From DATIJJ01 sp035478255 (GTDB lineage Bacteria > Pseudomonadota > Gammaproteobacteria > DSM-16500), in NCBI GenBank assembly GCA_035478255.1, contig DATIJV010000082.1, positions 1 to 6,898 of the forward strand: a stretch of DNA of 6,898 nt, given 5' to 3'. The notes below the pieces were generated by a model. The model had not been told where the DNA came from. It worked only from the letters and a program-made list of their open reading frames with translations, and searched no databases. Below are positions 5,839 to 6,898 of this stretch, in pieces. Each line of letters begins with the position of its first letter. The first letter of the stretch is position 1. Position numbers and translations under genes: made by a program.

Positions 5839-6492
5839 ATGAATACGGAAGATAAAAATGATGCATTAGTCATGGTTCATTTGCGCAATGAATTTTATCG
5901 CCGTAAATATCGGTTTGTGATGGGAATATACGTTTTGAGTTTAATCGCCAATGCTATTTTGGTTGGGATGGTGATTTATTTGCTCAGACACCCTACAGAG
6001 CCTCTGTATTTTGCTGCGGATAAAATCGGTCGATTAATAAAGACTGTGCCGCTGCAGACGACGGACATGACACTCCAGGATGTTTCCAATTGGTCAGTAG
6101 AAGCGGTTGAGGCGGCTTATTCTTATGATTTCGTTAATTATCGCAGGCAATTGCAGGATGCGCAAAAATATTTTACCGGTTACGGCTGGCGCAATTACAT
6201 GAAAGCTTTGGCTGCTTCCAATAACTTTAAAGCGCTGACTCAGCGAAAATTTATTGTAATTGCAAAAGTCGTTGAGCCGCCGAAATTAATCGTGCAGGGT
6301 TTGTTGGCCGGTTCTCTCGCGTGGAAATTTCAGATGCCTGTTTTGGTTACTTATTTAATGCCGCCTTTTAATGATACTTCTAAATTCGTAAATCCTCTGA
6401 TCGTAACTGTGACCGTGCAGCGCCAGCCGATTCTGCAAAGTTATAAAGGATTAGGCGTTCTGCAGTTGATTGCGAATATTGCAACGAAATAA
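5839..6492 (+). CDS. icmL: Dot/Icm inner-membrane protein DotI/IcmL, copy 2
   Basis: This 217-residue protein has a cytoplasmic head with NEFYRRKYRFVM (17-28), a membrane helix at about 28-50 and a periplasmic IcmL-like domain from about 78. Landmarks are NWSVEAVEAAYSYDFVNY (84-101), YFTGYGWRNY (111-120) and AWKFQMPVLVTY (161-172), followed by a VTVTVQRQP strand and a GLGVLQLIA end that is characteristic of the family. It appears closer to the canonical DotI than copy 1. It starts 13 bp after the stop of copy 1; GAGGA at 5824-5828 overlaps that stop and serves as a ribosome site 10 nt before the ATG, so the two are very probably translated from one message. The two copies could form homo- or hetero-oligomers with DotJ; which one is essential cannot be told from sequence. 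Confidence 0.93.
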   Translation: MNTEDKNDALVMVHLRNEFYRRKYRFVMGIYVLSLIANAILVGMVIYLLRHPTEPLYFAADKIGRLIKTVPLQTTDMTLQDVSNWSVEAVEAAYSYDFVNYRRQLQDAQKYFTGYGWRNYMKALAASNNFKALTQRKFIVIAKVVEPPKLIVQGLLAGSLAWKFQMPVLVTYLMPPFNDTSKFVNPLIVTVTVQRQPILQSYKGLGVLQLIANIATK

Positions 6493-6506
6493 CTTGATTT
6501 TATATA

Positions 6507-6520
6507 CCATCATCGGATGG
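6507..6520 (+). terminator. Weak hairpin after icmL copy 2, doubtful terminator
   Basis: CCATC (6507-6511) and GATGG (6516-6520) form a 5-bp stem with a 4-nt loop 14 bp after the stop codon. The following sequence, GTCAATATTTCG, is only loosely T-rich, so an intrinsic terminator is not convincing. The rest of 6521-6579 shows no gene or clear signal. Confidence 0.2.
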
Positions 6521-6579
6521 GTCAATATTTCGAAAAAACAGAGAATAATATCCCCTTGGCGATCAATTTCTATATTTTG

Positions 6580-6718
6580 ACCTCCTTCCCCTTTCCCCTT
6601 CCTCCAAACGAAAAGCGCGTTTAGAGGAAGGGGGACGTTCTAATTAAGCGCATCTGTATCGGAGCGTCCCCCTTCCTCCACACGCTTTATGTGGAGGAAG
6701 GGGAAAGGGGAAGGAGGT
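6580..6718. repeat. Pyrimidine/purine palindrome with four alternating arms
   Basis: The outer arms 6580-6605 and 6693-6718 are a perfect 26-bp inverted repeat. A shared CCCCTTCCTC core occurs four times in alternating orientation: forward near 6595, reverse near 6624, forward near 6669 and reverse near 6693. Local pairings are 6595-6610 with 6618-6633 (15 of 16), 6624-6637 with 6665-6678 (14 of 14) and 6669-6682 with 6690-6703 (14 of 14). The element can therefore fold as two side-by-side hairpins or as one long cruciform. It holds no reading frame. It lies 87 bp after the last icmL stop and could block transcription or be a mobile repeat. Confidence 0.8.
6581..6605 (+). repeat. 25-bp all-pyrimidine mirror repeat
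   Basis: Every base from 6581 to 6605 is C or T, and the tract reads identically forwards and backwards along the same strand, centred on the T at 6593. The right arm of the palindrome (6693-6717) is the matching all-purine mirror repeat. Homopyrimidine mirror repeats are the sequence class known to form intramolecular triplex (H-DNA) under negative supercoiling; whether this one does so is inference. Confidence 0.75.
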
Positions 6719-6741
6719 ATTAAAAATTAATGTTACAGGCT

Positions 6742-6794
6742 CTCAGAAAAAGCTTAGCCCGGATATTTCATCATGGAGCCTCAGAAAAAGCTTA
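6742..6794. repeat. 15-bp direct repeat pair
   Basis: The string CTCAGAAAAAGCTTA occurs at 6742-6756 and again at 6780-6794, 38 bp apart start to start. Each copy contains the AAGCTT palindrome, and the second is bracketed by GCCT/AGGC. No gene lies between them. They may be remnants of a repeat family or binding sites; nothing in the sequence decides this. Confidence 0.6.
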
Positions 6795-6798
6795 AAGG

Positions 6799-6898
6799 CC
6801 GCGTGATGACAAGGCGCGAGTCAAAAATGTTTCAGGAGCATATTGAATGAAATATGTGACTGAAATATTTTTGACTCGCAACGCAGTCAGCATGCGGT
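6799..6898. repeat. Large imperfect palindrome at the window edge
   Basis: The arm 6816-6835 pairs with 6860-6879 at 19 of 20 positions, the exception being a G opposite T. Inside, CATATT (6839-6844) pairs with AATATG (6851-6856) around a 6-nt loop. Outside, 6799-6810 matches the reverse complement of 6886-6897 at 10 of 12 positions, so the repeat probably continues to or past the end of the window. No T-tract follows. It resembles the other palindromic spacers here in style but not in sequence. Confidence 0.65.

Noticed and set aside
6730..6795. Small 21-codon frame after an AAGGAGGT-like sequence at 6711-6718
   Set aside because: The apparent ribosome site is the arm of the pyrimidine/purine palindrome, the spacing of 11 nt is long, and the peptide shows no family features.

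Overview
The window is a segment of a Dot/Icm type IVB secretion locus, with all genes on the + strand in the order icmP/dotM, icmO/dotL, icmN/dotK, icmM/dotJ and two tandem icmL/dotI copies. This gene order, the complete DotL coupling ATPase and the DotI/DotJ family point to a gammaproteobacterium of the order Legionellales. The doubled icmL resembles what is known from Coxiella, so a Coxiellaceae-type relative (Coxiella, Rickettsiella or Aquicella-like) is a reasonable guess, but genus cannot be fixed from the sequence alone. The DNA is moderately AT-rich by eye, and the spacers are full of palindromic repeats.

Layout. Positions 1-293 are a spacer holding two abutting hairpins, some degenerate repeat-like sequence and a candidate promoter. 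DotM is at 294-1439. A 170-bp spacer made almost wholly of nested inverted repeats follows, then DotL at 1622-3976. A 181-bp MITE-like palindrome sits exactly on the dotL stop codon (3977-4157, flanked by TAA on both sides). The DotK lipoprotein is at 4212-4964. DotJ (4987-5196), DotI copy 1 (5214-5825) and DotI copy 2 (5839-6492) follow with gaps of only 22, 17 and 13 bp. The last 406 bp carry no gene. They hold a 139-bp pyrimidine/purine palindrome that is also a mirror repeat, a 15-bp direct repeat, and another imperfect palindrome running to the window edge.

How the genes work together (established for Legionella, transferred by family). DotL is the inner-membrane coupling ATPase that receives effectors. 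DotM is its membrane partner and an effector-recognition platform. DotI and DotJ form an inner-membrane complex needed for transport. DotK is an outer-membrane lipoprotein with an OmpA-like domain attached to the core complex. In Legionella the next genes would be icmK/dotH and icmE/dotG; they are not in this window.

No unknown protein system was found: every sizeable gene belongs to a known Dot/Icm family. The unusual content is in the spacers (a MITE regenerating a stop codon, two palindromes with four arms in alternating orientation, and a potential triplex-forming tract) and in variations of the Dot/Icm proteins: a very short DotJ, two diverged DotI copies, a DotK with a glycine-rich insert and altered peptidoglycan-binding positions, and a Glu/Lys tail on DotM.
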